A stretch of 7,618 bases of DNA from Shewanellaceae bacterium UBA2521 (GCA_002341165.1 DDNL01000052.1:1-7618); one strand, 5' to 3'. Shown: positions 1-6,560, counted from the first letter of the stretch. The notes: a model not told the origin generated them from the letters alone. Numbers and translations: made by a program.

Positions 1-215
1 ACCTCATAATACTCAAATACGTAACACATTTTAGGTGTACAACACCTCATAGTACGCAAATACGTAACACATTTTAGGTGTATAACACCTCATAATACTC
101 AAATACGTAACACATTTTAGGTGTATAACACCTCATAATACGCAAATACGTAACACATTTTAGGTGTACAACACCTCATAATACTCAAATACGTAATACA
201 TTTTAAGTGTATTTA
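1..215. repeat. Array of five 43-bp direct repeats (iteron-like, left arm of oriV)
   Basis: Five head-to-tail copies with an exact 43-base period start at 1, 44, 87, 130 and 173. Copies differ at only a few positions (ACTC or ACGC; GTAC or GTAT); the fifth decays at its right end. Each copy carries the core GTAACACATTTTAGGTGT (21-38, 64-81, 107-124, 150-167, and 193-210 with two mismatches), the reverse complement of the core of the 22-bp repeats at 305-414. At each junction AGGTGT and ACACCT face each other across 3 bases (33-47, 76-90, 119-133, 162-176). There are no unique spacers. The period is about four helical turns. Reading these as binding sites for a plasmid Rep protein is an inference. 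The array may continue left of the window. Confidence 0.85.
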
Positions 216-304
216 AAAAAACATCTTATAAAACTGAAAAGTTAAAAATTTTATAAATTATAAACCGAGATACACTAATTAAATTATCCACATCTACTGT
301 GAAT
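216..304. other. AT-rich spacer between the two repeat arrays, candidate DNA unwinding element
   Basis: This stretch is almost entirely A and T and lies between the oppositely oriented arrays. It contains an 8-bp perfect inverted repeat TTATAAAA (226-233) / TTTTATAA (249-256) and ends in a DnaA box. An AT-rich segment beside iterons and a DnaA box is the usual layout of the melting region in iteron plasmids. The role is inferred from position and composition. Confidence 0.5.
284..292 (+). promoter_or_regulatory. DnaA box (consensus TTATCCACA)
   Basis: The nine bases match the strict DnaA box TTATCCACA exactly. It sits 12 bases before the first 22-bp repeat, where host DnaA boxes are found in Rep/iteron plasmid origins. 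An identical box in the opposite orientation occurs at 513-521, so the 22-bp array is bracketed by two facing perfect boxes. Confidence 0.75.
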
Positions 305-414
305 ACACACCTAAAATGTGTTACATACACACCTAAAATGTGTTATATACACACCTAAAATGTGTTACATACACACCTAAAATGTGTTACATACACACCT
401 AAAATGTGTTACAT
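305..414 (+). repeat. Array of five 22-bp iterons (right arm of oriV)
   Basis: Five contiguous 22-base direct repeats occupy 305-326, 327-348, 349-370, 371-392 and 393-414. Four are identical and the second has a single C-to-T change at 346. The shared core is ACACCTAAAATGTGTTAC, the reverse complement of the core in the 43-bp repeats to the left. A 22-bp period, two helical turns, is typical of iterons bound by Rep_3-type initiators (as in pSC101, pPS10, F and R6K plasmids). No rep gene is inside the window; it probably lies to the left of base 1. Confidence 0.88.
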
Positions 415-457
415 ACATCCAAGATAAATCTTTTAAAATCAATAATTTAAAAACCCC

Positions 458-484
458 TATAGATCTTATAGATCTTATAGATCT
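458..484. repeat. Triplet of 9-bp repeats TATAGATCT with GATC sites
   Basis: Three perfect tandem copies of TATAGATCT (458-466, 467-475, 476-484) each contain a GATC, spaced exactly 9 bases apart. The run directly follows the iterons and the AT-rich stretch 415-453, and precedes the second DnaA box. GATC-bearing AT-rich repeats are known from melting regions of oriC and of some plasmid origins, so a role in opening or methylation control of the origin is plausible but inferred. Confidence 0.7.
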
Positions 485-512
485 CATAGGTTAACTATAG
501 AAGCTGTAGATA

Positions 513-521
513 TGTGGATAA
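513..521 (-). promoter_or_regulatory. DnaA box, reverse orientation
   Basis: TGTGGATAA on the plus strand is the exact reverse complement of the consensus TTATCCACA. It marks the right boundary of the origin-like region and mirrors the box at 284-292. Confidence 0.7.
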
Positions 522-554
522 ATTAAGCTTATAAATAAATTAAAAAACAGATTT

Positions 555-578
555 AAAAAAGGACTTTTGAAGCCCTTT
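555..578 (-). terminator. Rho-independent terminator of the minus-strand gene at 620-946
   Basis: Read on the minus strand, AAAGGGCTT pairs with AAGTCCTTT (one G-T wobble) around a 3-base loop (plus-strand stem 558-566 and 570-578). A run of T follows (A 555-557 on the plus strand, within the A run 555-560). The stem begins about 40 bases after the stop codon of the minus-strand gene. The wobble is an A-C mismatch on the plus strand, which favours the minus orientation. Confidence 0.65.
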
Positions 579-619
579 AATTACTGAAAACAAGTTTTAT
601 CTTAATTATTGATAAGCTA

Positions 620-946
620 TCATTTTTTGTCTTTCCGACTTAAGACCTTTTCAAGAACTGTTGGTTCAAGGACACTGGGAGGTAAGGATCGTAGGAATTG
701 AAGAGAATTAGTTAAAATATCAAGAGATTTATTCACTTTCTGTTTAGACTCTTTAGATTTAACTTGTATTAATTGAGCAACAATACTATCTAAATCATGA
801 TCTATCCAATAGTTTACAATATCCATCCATTTAACGGTAACCCCTGTTTGGTTATAAATCTTTTCTGCCGCATTCTTTAGTATTTCCGCTCGATCACTTC
901 GAATCGAAATGGTTTTTTATTTTCGATTAGACATATTTTTTTTCAT
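620..946 (-). pseudogene. Ribbon-helix-helix-like DNA-binding protein, interrupted by an in-frame stop at codon 10
   Basis: From an ATG at 946 (minus strand) the reading frame runs to a stop at 620-622, 108 residues, but codon 10 (917-919) is TAA. Beyond it the frame stays open and reads as a coherent protein. KTISIR looks like a beta strand, followed by a helix around DRAEILKNAAEKIYNQTG and a second helix around TVKWMDIVNYWIDHDLDSIV, the order of a ribbon-helix-helix fold. The only standard start after the stop is the ATG at 826 (68 residues), which would remove the strand and first helix and has no good ribosome binding site. No in-frame GTG or TTG lies between. The stop lies between runs of A/T, so sequencing error or a single-base mutation (from AAA, CAA or GAA) is possible. 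Such proteins often act as autorepressors or relaxosome accessories; the divergent tra operon makes either plausible. The family call is from pattern only. Confidence 0.55.
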
Positions 947-1116
947 GTAAATTTTATAACTTTAAATTGTAAAATATTACATTTCATTTTCTTATGTAAC
1001 TATTTTTTAAAATGCACCATAAGTAACCGCTTCTTTAAATTTAATTTTTATCTTGATTTATATTATTTTTTTAATTAATTTCTTTGTAGTTATTTTTCAT
1101 TTATTAAGGATATCTT
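947..1116. promoter_or_regulatory. Divergent intergenic control region upstream of the tra operon
   Basis: This very AT-rich stretch separates the minus-strand regulator-like gene from traA. ATGTAA occurs at 945-950 and 994-999, and its inverse TTACAT at 978-983, forming two overlapping inverted pairs that could be operators. A weak promoter toward traA may be TTTAAA (1034-1039) with TATATT (1059-1064, 5/6 to the -10 consensus), or TTGATT (1053-1058) with TAATTT (1076-1081); neither is strong. The traA ribosome binding site AAGGA is at 1106-1110, six bases before the ATG. No open reading frame of note is present. Confidence 0.4.
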
Positions 1117-1407
1117 ATGCAAATAAAACAAATGTTTAAACTCTATTTAGGCGTATTTTTTGTAGTTGCTTTACCCGATTTAGCTTGGGCGGCTGCAAAT
1201 GAAGATGTCTTTTCAACAGCTAAAACAGTTATTTCTTCATCTACAAACACTGATTCAGCACTGTACCAAGCAATGCTCACAGGTGGTTTAGCAAGTGCAG
1301 GCGTTACAGGCTTCATGACGAAAGACTGGGTTAAAGCTGGAGGAGCTTTCGCTGTAGGTATGATTTTTATGAAGTTTGCTATGCCTATGATTGCACCAGG
1401 AGCTTAA
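1117..1407 (+). CDS. traA: TraA-like F-type pilin precursor
   Basis: The protein has 96 residues, the size of an F-type propilin. Residues 1-25 form a signal peptide (Lys4, Lys8, hydrophobic 9-19, then DLAWA), giving a predicted cleavage near Ala25/Ala26 and a mature pilin of about 70 residues. The mature part has two hydrophobic segments (about 52-64 and 75-92) separated by the short polar loop MTKDWVKAG, the hairpin topology of VirB2/TraA pilins. The start is supported by AAGGA six bases upstream. As first gene before traL it holds the same place as traA in F-type operons. It is the subunit of the conjugative pilus and sits in the inner membrane before assembly. Identification rests on size, topology and gene order, since pilins diverge strongly. 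Confidence 0.8.
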   Translation: MQIKQMFKLYLGVFFVVALPDLAWAAANEDVFSTAKTVISSSTNTDSALYQAMLTGGLASAGVTGFMTKDWVKAGGAFAVGMIFMKFAMPMIAPGA

Positions 1408-1409
1408 AT

Positions 1410-1715
1410 ATGGAAAATCAAGCACGTTTTTTTCGCATTCCAAAACATTTGGACAAAGGCATGATGCTGTGTGGCTTTCCTGCCGATGAAGTAGGTCCTG
1501 CCCTTGTTTTGTTTTCAGTATCTTTCTTCTTTTTTCAATCTGAAATCATTGGAGCGGGATTAGCATGTGCTTGGTTTTTTTCTCTCAGAATACTGAAACA
1601 AAACCACGGAGAGTACTGCATACCCTTGTTTTTTTATAATCTCATGCCTGAAAACATCATGAAACTGATGTTTAAACGTATTCCCTCTACTCAAAAAAAG
1701 AATTGGATTTTTTAA
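1410..1715 (+). CDS. traL: TraL, F-type T4SS inner-membrane protein (VirB3-like)
   Basis: The protein has 101 residues, the usual TraL size. It opens with FRIPKHLDKGMMLCGFPADE, matching the family pattern of an R-(F/I)-P-x-x-L-D-K motif followed by a G-F-x-x-D-E motif. A hydrophobic region (about residues 30-58) that can form two membrane passes follows, then LRILKQNHGEYCIPLFFYNLMP, matching the conserved lysine, G-rich turn and final Y-x-x-P element. TraL is a small inner-membrane part needed for pilus assembly and is equivalent to VirB3. Its ATG lies two bases after the traA stop; AGGAG (1398-1402), inside the end of traA, is its ribosome binding site, so the two genes are likely translationally coupled. 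Confidence 0.9.
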   Translation: MENQARFFRIPKHLDKGMMLCGFPADEVGPALVLFSVSFFFFQSEIIGAGLACAWFFSLRILKQNHGEYCIPLFFYNLMPENIMKLMFKRIPSTQKKNWIF

Positions 1716-1748
1716 AGCCACATAACTCAAAAAAATAAGGCAAATGGA

Positions 1749-2309
1749 ATGCTCAGTACACACAAAAATCAAATTTTAGACTTAACCAAGACGATGAATA
1801 CTTTGCTGCTTCTAACTGGCATTGCTTTGCTTGTAGCCAATATTTTTTTAACAGCAGGTATTTTCTATGCGATGCGTCAACATACGGTAACCGTTGTGCC
1901 TCCTACCTTAAGTGAACCATTCACATTATCGAACCAAGTTGTTGATGAAAGCTATTTAAAACAGATGTCTGAGTACTTTTTGTACTTAAAGGTTAATGTC
2001 ACACCAGAGTCTGTTGGTCGAAACTACAGCCAGTTACTGCATTATGTCGATGCGAACAGCTACGCAAAAGTTCAACCTTACTTAATGGAAGAAGCTCAGC
2101 GTGTTAAAGCACAAAAAATATCATCGATGATATCTATCTCAAATATTGAGATATCAACTGAAACATTACAAGTCAAAGTCAGTGGAATTTTGAAAAAGTG
2201 GGTCGGCTCTCGCGCACTTGATGAAGAGCAGGTGACCTACCTGGTCACGATGCAATATAACAACGTACTCACGCTTTTAGGTATTCAACACATTAAAAAT
2301 AAAAAATAG
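1749..2309 (+). CDS. traE: TraE, F-type T4SS assembly protein (VirB5-position, VirB8-like fold)
   Basis: The protein has 186 residues, close to the family norm. A short cytoplasmic N-terminus is followed by one membrane segment (about 17-40, LLLLTGIALLVANIFLTAGI), then RQHTVTVVPP, the typical TraE junction after the anchor. The periplasmic domain keeps the pattern around residues 71-86 (SEYFLYLKVNVTPESV) seen in TraE. TraE is an inner-membrane-anchored periplasmic protein required for pilus assembly, comparable in fold to VirB8. The start at 1749 is chosen because AAGG (1737-1740) lies eight bases upstream; the ATG at 1744 is in another frame and soon stops. A 33-base gap separates it from traL, the largest gap in the operon. 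Confidence 0.88.
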   Translation: MLSTHKNQILDLTKTMNTLLLLTGIALLVANIFLTAGIFYAMRQHTVTVVPPTLSEPFTLSNQVVDESYLKQMSEYFLYLKVNVTPESVGRNYSQLLHYVDANSYAKVQPYLMEEAQRVKAQKISSMISISNIEISTETLQVKVSGILKKWVGSRALDEEQVTYLVTMQYNNVLTLLGIQHIKNKK

Positions 2310-2325
2310 AAACAAGGAAGATATC

Positions 2326-3084
2326 ATGAGACTGTTTTGGCTTGCTTGGATAACATTATGTACGTTATCAGTTGATGCAAACACACCACCTAAAACTATC
2401 TATTTCAATGATAATGAAACCGTCAATGCTGTGTTATCAAGCATAGATATGAATCGTATTGTTATCGATGGCGACCAAGTTCAAAACATCAGCTGCCCAT
2501 CCAACTTTTGTACGATTTCAGCAAAAAAAAGCGATCAAAGCGGTGCTGTTTTACTCTCGCTCAGTACACATGTACCTTTTGTTTTATACGTCACGACTAA
2601 AAATCAGAAAAACTTTGGTGTCTTTGTGACACCACAAGCACAGCCTGCGACAACCACCATTTTTAAGAATAAATCATCGCGTTTACCCTCTTTTGTTCAA
2701 TTAAAAAAAGAGATGCCATACGAGTCTTTACTCGCTGATTTTATGAAAAGCATGATTCAATTTCATCAGGGTCAACTTAAAAAAGTAGATGGATTTCATA
2801 TCAGCTTAGTACCTAATGCATCTCAGCAAGATATGATACAAAGTGCTTCAGAAGATAAAACAGTTTTAGTCATCCCCACCATAGTTTTTTCGAGCCAAGA
2901 GATGTCAGGCATGATTTATCGCCTGATTAATCAAACAGGACAAATAAAAAATATCCATGCGTCTGATTATTATTCTGAATCAGCACGTGCTGCCTCAGTC
3001 AGTAGAGCGACCTTAGGTGTAGGTGAAGAGGCTTTGTTGTATATCATTACGAGCAAAGGAGGTGAGGCATGGCACCCATCCTAA
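2326..3084 (+). CDS. traK: TraK, F-type T4SS outer-membrane core protein (VirB9-like)
   Basis: The protein has 252 residues, near the usual TraK length of about 240. Residues 1-18 form a signal peptide with likely cleavage after Ala18 (SVDA-NTPP), so it is periplasmic. The N-terminal half resembles the strand-rich domain of TraK/secretin-like proteins (IYFNDNETVNAVLSSIDMNR is the family's opening, with the following IVIDGDQVQNI). TraK forms the outer-membrane core complex with TraB and TraV. The ribosome binding site AAGGAAG (2313-2319) fits. The 3' end overlaps traB by 16 bases; the traB Shine-Dalgarno sequence lies inside traK. Confidence 0.85.
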   Translation: MRLFWLAWITLCTLSVDANTPPKTIYFNDNETVNAVLSSIDMNRIVIDGDQVQNISCPSNFCTISAKKSDQSGAVLLSLSTHVPFVLYVTTKNQKNFGVFVTPQAQPATTTIFKNKSSRLPSFVQLKKEMPYESLLADFMKSMIQFHQGQLKKVDGFHISLVPNASQQDMIQSASEDKTVLVIPTIVFSSQEMSGMIYRLINQTGQIKNIHASDYYSESARAASVSRATLGVGEEALLYIITSKGGEAWHPS

Positions 3085-4445
3085 ACTTGCTTGAACAGCC
3101 TCAAGTTAAAAAAGGTATCGCGGTTTGTGTCTTTATCGTTGTTATGGTGGTGATCATGAATATCTTTGCCGAGCCTACAACAACGCAAAAGCATGAAGCT
3201 GATATGAATCCAGCAAACTTCGCCCCTATTTTTGACGATGACTTTACCTTAAAAAATAACCAATCAGCTCTGCAGTCACAGCAACTTACACTAGAGCAGC
3301 AACAAAGAAAGCTCGATGCGGTGCTTAAACGTTTAGATGAACAACAAAAGTCGCTAGATGCACAGAAAGATTTACTTGATGAGCGTATGAAGCGCTTTCA
3401 ATCAAGAACAGAAAAGCAACTTGAGTTTTTTGAAGAAAATACAGTACGCCATATCAAGGCGCAAAAAAATATTCAGCCAGCTGTCGATAAACAGTTTAAA
3501 AATACTGAAACGCCTTTTGGATACAATTTACCGCCCAGAGTTGCAGGTGCCGATAAGGGCTCAATGCAGACTCAACCTATGTCTGTGATGCCTTTTAAGC
3601 AAGGTATACAAACATTTGATTTTGACTTTGCGACTAATTCAGAAAGCAAAAGTGATAAGCGTACAATTCATAACTATGTACCGAGCGGCTCTTTTGTGAC
3701 CGCTGTCGTTACAGGCGGTGCGGATGCGAACGCTGGCGTGAATGGTCAAGGTGATACGGCTCCAGTTGTTTTTCGAACGATTAACAAAGGGTTCTTGCCC
3801 AACGGTAAAAAATCACGCATCAAAGATTGTGTTGTGACTGGTAGCATCTACGGTGAGGTTTCATCGAGCCGTGGCATTGTACGAACCAATCGTATGAGTT
3901 GTATTTTTAAAGATGGCAGTATTTTAGATGTGCCAGTCAAAGGTACCGTATTTAACTACGGTCGTAACGGTATTCGCGGTACAACCATTATGAAAAATGG
4001 CAAAATTGTGACCATGGCAGGTGTATCAGGATTGCTGGGAGGTCTTGGTGAAGCTGCGAGCGCTGCTTCAAAAACACAGTCAGTCTCACCTCTTGGCACA
4101 ACATCAACAGTAAAAAGTGGTGACATTCTAAAAAGCATGTTAGGCAGTGGTCTTGAAAGTGCGAGCTCTAAACTCTCTGATTATTACATCAAGCTTGCTC
4201 AGCAATACCATCCCATTGTTGAAATTAATCCTGGTGCCATCGTTAATATTGTTTTCTTAGAAGGCTTTCCTCTTGATAGTGAAAAAGCTATAGCGTATGA
4301 GCAAAGTCAGCAGGTTACTCCTAGTAGTGCTGCGCAAATGGTACAAAACATCACCAATCCTTTACTGACTCAACTACCGAATAACCTTCAAGCCGATGCA
4401 AAAAAATTCAATCAAATCGGTCAAACACCATTGAGGGCAAACTAA
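3069..4445 (+). CDS. traB: TraB, F-type T4SS core scaffold protein (VirB10-like)
   Basis: The protein has 458 residues, as expected for TraB (F TraB is about 475). A membrane anchor lies at 16-34. A Gln/Lys/Glu-rich heptad-type coiled coil covers about 60-124 (QQQRKLDAVLKRLDEQQKSL), followed by a Pro/Gln-rich linker. The VirB10-type beta domain begins with YVPSGSFVTAVVTGGADANA (203-222). Two cysteines (254 and 278) lie in the conserved block around DCVVTGS and RMSCIFKDG. The C-terminal part has the glycine-rich GVSGLLGGLGEAAS region and ends after PGAIVNIVFLEGF. TraB spans the periplasm and ties the inner membrane to the TraK/TraV outer complex. The start has an unusually complete Shine-Dalgarno sequence, AAAGGAGGTGA at 3055-3065. 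Confidence 0.92.
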   Translation: MAPILNLLEQPQVKKGIAVCVFIVVMVVIMNIFAEPTTTQKHEADMNPANFAPIFDDDFTLKNNQSALQSQQLTLEQQQRKLDAVLKRLDEQQKSLDAQKDLLDERMKRFQSRTEKQLEFFEENTVRHIKAQKNIQPAVDKQFKNTETPFGYNLPPRVAGADKGSMQTQPMSVMPFKQGIQTFDFDFATNSESKSDKRTIHNYVPSGSFVTAVVTGGADANAGVNGQGDTAPVVFRTINKGFLPNGKKSRIKDCVVTGSIYGEVSSSRGIVRTNRMSCIFKDGSILDVPVKGTVFNYGRNGIRGTTIMKNGKIVTMAGVSGLLGGLGEAASAASKTQSVSPLGTTSTVKSGDILKSMLGSGLESASSKLSDYYIKLAQQYHPIVEINPGAIVNIVFLEGFPLDSEKAIAYEQSQQVTPSSAAQMVQNITNPLLTQLPNNLQADAKKFNQIGQTPLRAN

Positions 4446-4825
4446 TGTTCAATTCTATTTTTTATCTTTTGTTTTTTTTCGTATTAACGGGCTGTGCAGC
4501 CGGTTTAGGTGAGGATTTTACTTGTGACAAAGTGGGTGGTTTAGGTGGCTGTGTGAGTATGAACGAAGTGAATCAAAAAATAGATTCGGGTTTATTCAAT
4601 AGCAATGCTTCAAGCGCTCATACAACGCCTCAGTTTCTGCCTCATCATCCAAAAATAGATTCAGGTCAGCCTATGCGTACAAAGGAGTATGTGCAAAAAA
4701 TGGTTATCTTCCCTTATGTTGATGCATCAAATCATTATCACGATTCAAGCGTGATGTACGTTGTTTTAGAAGAGCATTATTGGTTGGGTAGACCTGTTCG
4801 AGCATTGGTGAAGGAGCGTGATTAA
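4445..4825 (+). CDS. traV: TraV, F-type T4SS outer-membrane lipoprotein (VirB7-like)
   Basis: The protein has 126 residues, shorter than F TraV (171). A strongly hydrophobic leader ends in the lipobox LTGC with Cys17 as the lipidated residue. Cys27 and Cys36 follow in FTCDKVGGLGGCVSMNEVN, matching the conserved cysteine pair and the serine/valine block of TraV. The rest is polar with no second membrane segment. TraV anchors the TraK/TraB core in the outer membrane. Its ATG overlaps the traB stop by one base (TAATG), and its own stop directly abuts the traC start. In F, traP and other genes lie between traB and traV; none is present here. Confidence 0.88.
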   Translation: MFNSIFYLLFFFVLTGCAAGLGEDFTCDKVGGLGGCVSMNEVNQKIDSGLFNSNASSAHTTPQFLPHHPKIDSGQPMRTKEYVQKMVIFPYVDASNHYHDSSVMYVVLEEHYWLGRPVRALVKERD

Positions 4826-6271
4826 ATGTCTGAGTCAAGTTTCAGCTTTCAAGCATTGTATGAGAAATCCAAATTCCCTAAAAATCATATGCACCATGAA
4901 TTACCTTATCGCTATTTTGATGATGAGCATCATGTATTTGAGAATACCGCATCAGTGGGTTTTGGACTCAAGATGTCAGTTTTGGTTGGCGCTAATGATG
5001 AAGTGATTCAGACTTTGAATTCTTTGATGCTTAACCTTAAAGAGGGCAATGATTGGGATTATCAGTTTGTATTGGTTGGGAACAATCAAGTTGAGCATTT
5101 GATTGATGCGAACTGCGAAACATTAAGTCGCCGTGGTGGTATCATGGAGAAGTTTGCCAAAAATGAAGCGATTTACGCTAAGCATGCATCAAAATATGGA
5201 TTTAAAATACGCAGCAAAATTCATTATTATGATTTAAAAAATTACGAATTATTATTTTTCACATCGACGACAAAAACCAAAGATGAGCTGGTTGCTTTAA
5301 AAAACATACTTGAATCCGAATTAGCTCAAATAGGATTAAACCCACAGCCCATGAATGCGCAAGACTTCATCTGTTATGTGCATGACCATGTTAACTTCAA
5401 CCTGATTCAAACCAAGCCTACTGAGCTTGATTACAATCCACTTGATTGTATTCATGAGCAAGTCATGTCACCTGATACGGCTTTTGATGTAGATGATGAG
5501 AGTGTGACGACATCATGCACTGCATTACTGAGCAAAAAACAGGTTCGCACAAGTATTGTTTCCCTTGGTTTAAAAAAATTACCGAGTGAGATGCGTCTAT
5601 ATCAATTGCCAGAGATGTTGGCTTCGGTCTTAAATCCAGAAAAGTCTTTGGTGTGTCCTCATCGAATAAGCGTTAATTTTCGTATTTTAAGCACAGGCAG
5701 AGAAAGTTTAAATAATACCAAAAAAATTAAGGGCCTCGATAAAATCGTACACTCACCTATGCGCATGTTCGTACCTCAAGCAGAAGATGAACTGATTGAA
5801 CGCCGTGATTTACAGCGTGGCTTACTCGAACAAGAATTCAAAGTGGGCGCAATGATGCTCACGGTCTCTTTGTACACGAATGAGCAAAAGCAATTAGAGT
5901 CCATCACCAAAGCTATATCCACTTTTGAGAAAGCCAAGCTTGATATGGTGAATACCAAGAAGATGCAAATCAACTCGTTCTTAGCGGTCTTACCGTTTCA
6001 AATGAGTGAAGGTTTTTTTGATGATTGTAAGAAATTCGGACGCTTTAGAAGTATTAAAACTTCCAACCTTGTGAATTTCTTACCTGTCGTCGCTGAGCTT
6101 AAAAACTTTTCTGGCGGTATGTTGTTACCAACGATGCGTCATCAGCTTTCATTTTTCGACCCGTTCAACTGTGGCTGTGATAACTACAACATTGCGCTGA
6201 CCGGTGGCTCAGGCTCAGGTAAGAGTTTTTTTATGCAGTCGCTTGCGAAAGGTGTGATGGTTTCTTTTTGA
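4826..6271 (+). pseudogene. traC: TraC T4SS assembly ATPase, C-terminally truncated after Walker A
   Basis: The reading frame of 481 residues corresponds to the N-terminal half of TraC, the VirB4-like cytoplasmic ATPase that powers pilus assembly (F TraC is about 875 residues). The N-terminal region is intact, and the expected phosphate-binding loop GGSGSGKSFFMQSLAKG is at 460-476 (Lys466, Ser467). The protein ends 14 residues past Ser467 with VMVSF and stop TGA. The Walker B aspartates, the sensor/arginine residues and the C-terminal helical domain are all missing, and no continuation is found in any frame downstream. ATPase activity is therefore not expected. The ATG follows the traV stop directly; AAGGAG (4811-4816) is the ribosome binding site. 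The break probably lies near 6250-6270. It could be a recombination scar, or an assembly artefact. Confidence 0.88.
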
Positions 6272-6281
6272 AGCGATCACA

Positions 6282-6308
6282 CATTTCGTACTCACATTTT
6301 ACGGAATG
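6282..6308. repeat. 27-bp dyad next to the traC break, recombinase-site-like
   Basis: CATTTCGTA (6282-6290) and TACGGAATG (6300-6308) are inverted copies with one mismatch in nine, separated by the 9-base spacer CTCACATTT. Arms of this length around a short asymmetric spacer are the form of tyrosine-recombinase core sites. The left arm includes ATTTCGTA, which matches the start of the XerC half of some plasmid dif sites, but the right half does not match the XerD consensus. It begins 10 bases after the truncated traC stop. The function is not shown by sequence. Confidence 0.4.
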
Positions 6309-6560
6309 AGCCTTTGTATTCATTAGCTTTTTCAAAACATAGTAGCAATAAATAATAAAAAATTACTTCTCATAAAACGCTCAAAAAATGATAAAAACCT
6401 AGAAAAAAGTGGCACGGAAAGTCCCTAAATCATGTGTATAAACTAAAAAGTAAAAGGCTATGTGGACATTCAATTTATAGTTGGAAAAATGATTTATACC
6501 TCAAGCCAAATGAAAATAAAATACTTAGTGAAAGTAGAATCTTTTTGGCCTGTATTCTTT

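Noticed and set aside
1..215. CRISPR array
   Set aside because: The 43-bp units are contiguous and nearly identical along their whole length, so there are no unique spacers, and no cas gene is present.
1560..1772. Minus-strand ORF of 70 residues
   Set aside because: Antisense shadow of traL and the traL-traE gap, with no ribosome binding site or recognisable motif.
3956..4138. Minus-strand ORF of 60 residues
   Set aside because: Lies fully inside traB, whose protein features in this stretch (glycine-rich C-terminal region) are clear.
4818..5006. Plus-strand ORF of 62 residues overlapping the traV end and traC start
   Set aside because: Out-of-frame shadow of traC; the traC frame begins with a proper ribosome binding site and a family-like N-terminus.
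5776..5973. Minus-strand ORF of 65 residues
   Set aside because: Antisense to intact traC coding sequence, with no independent support.
6282..6308. Calling the dyad a plasmid dif (XerC/XerD) site
   Set aside because: Only the first 8 bases fit the XerC half; the right half and the 9-base spacer do not fit the 6-base spacer and XerD consensus.
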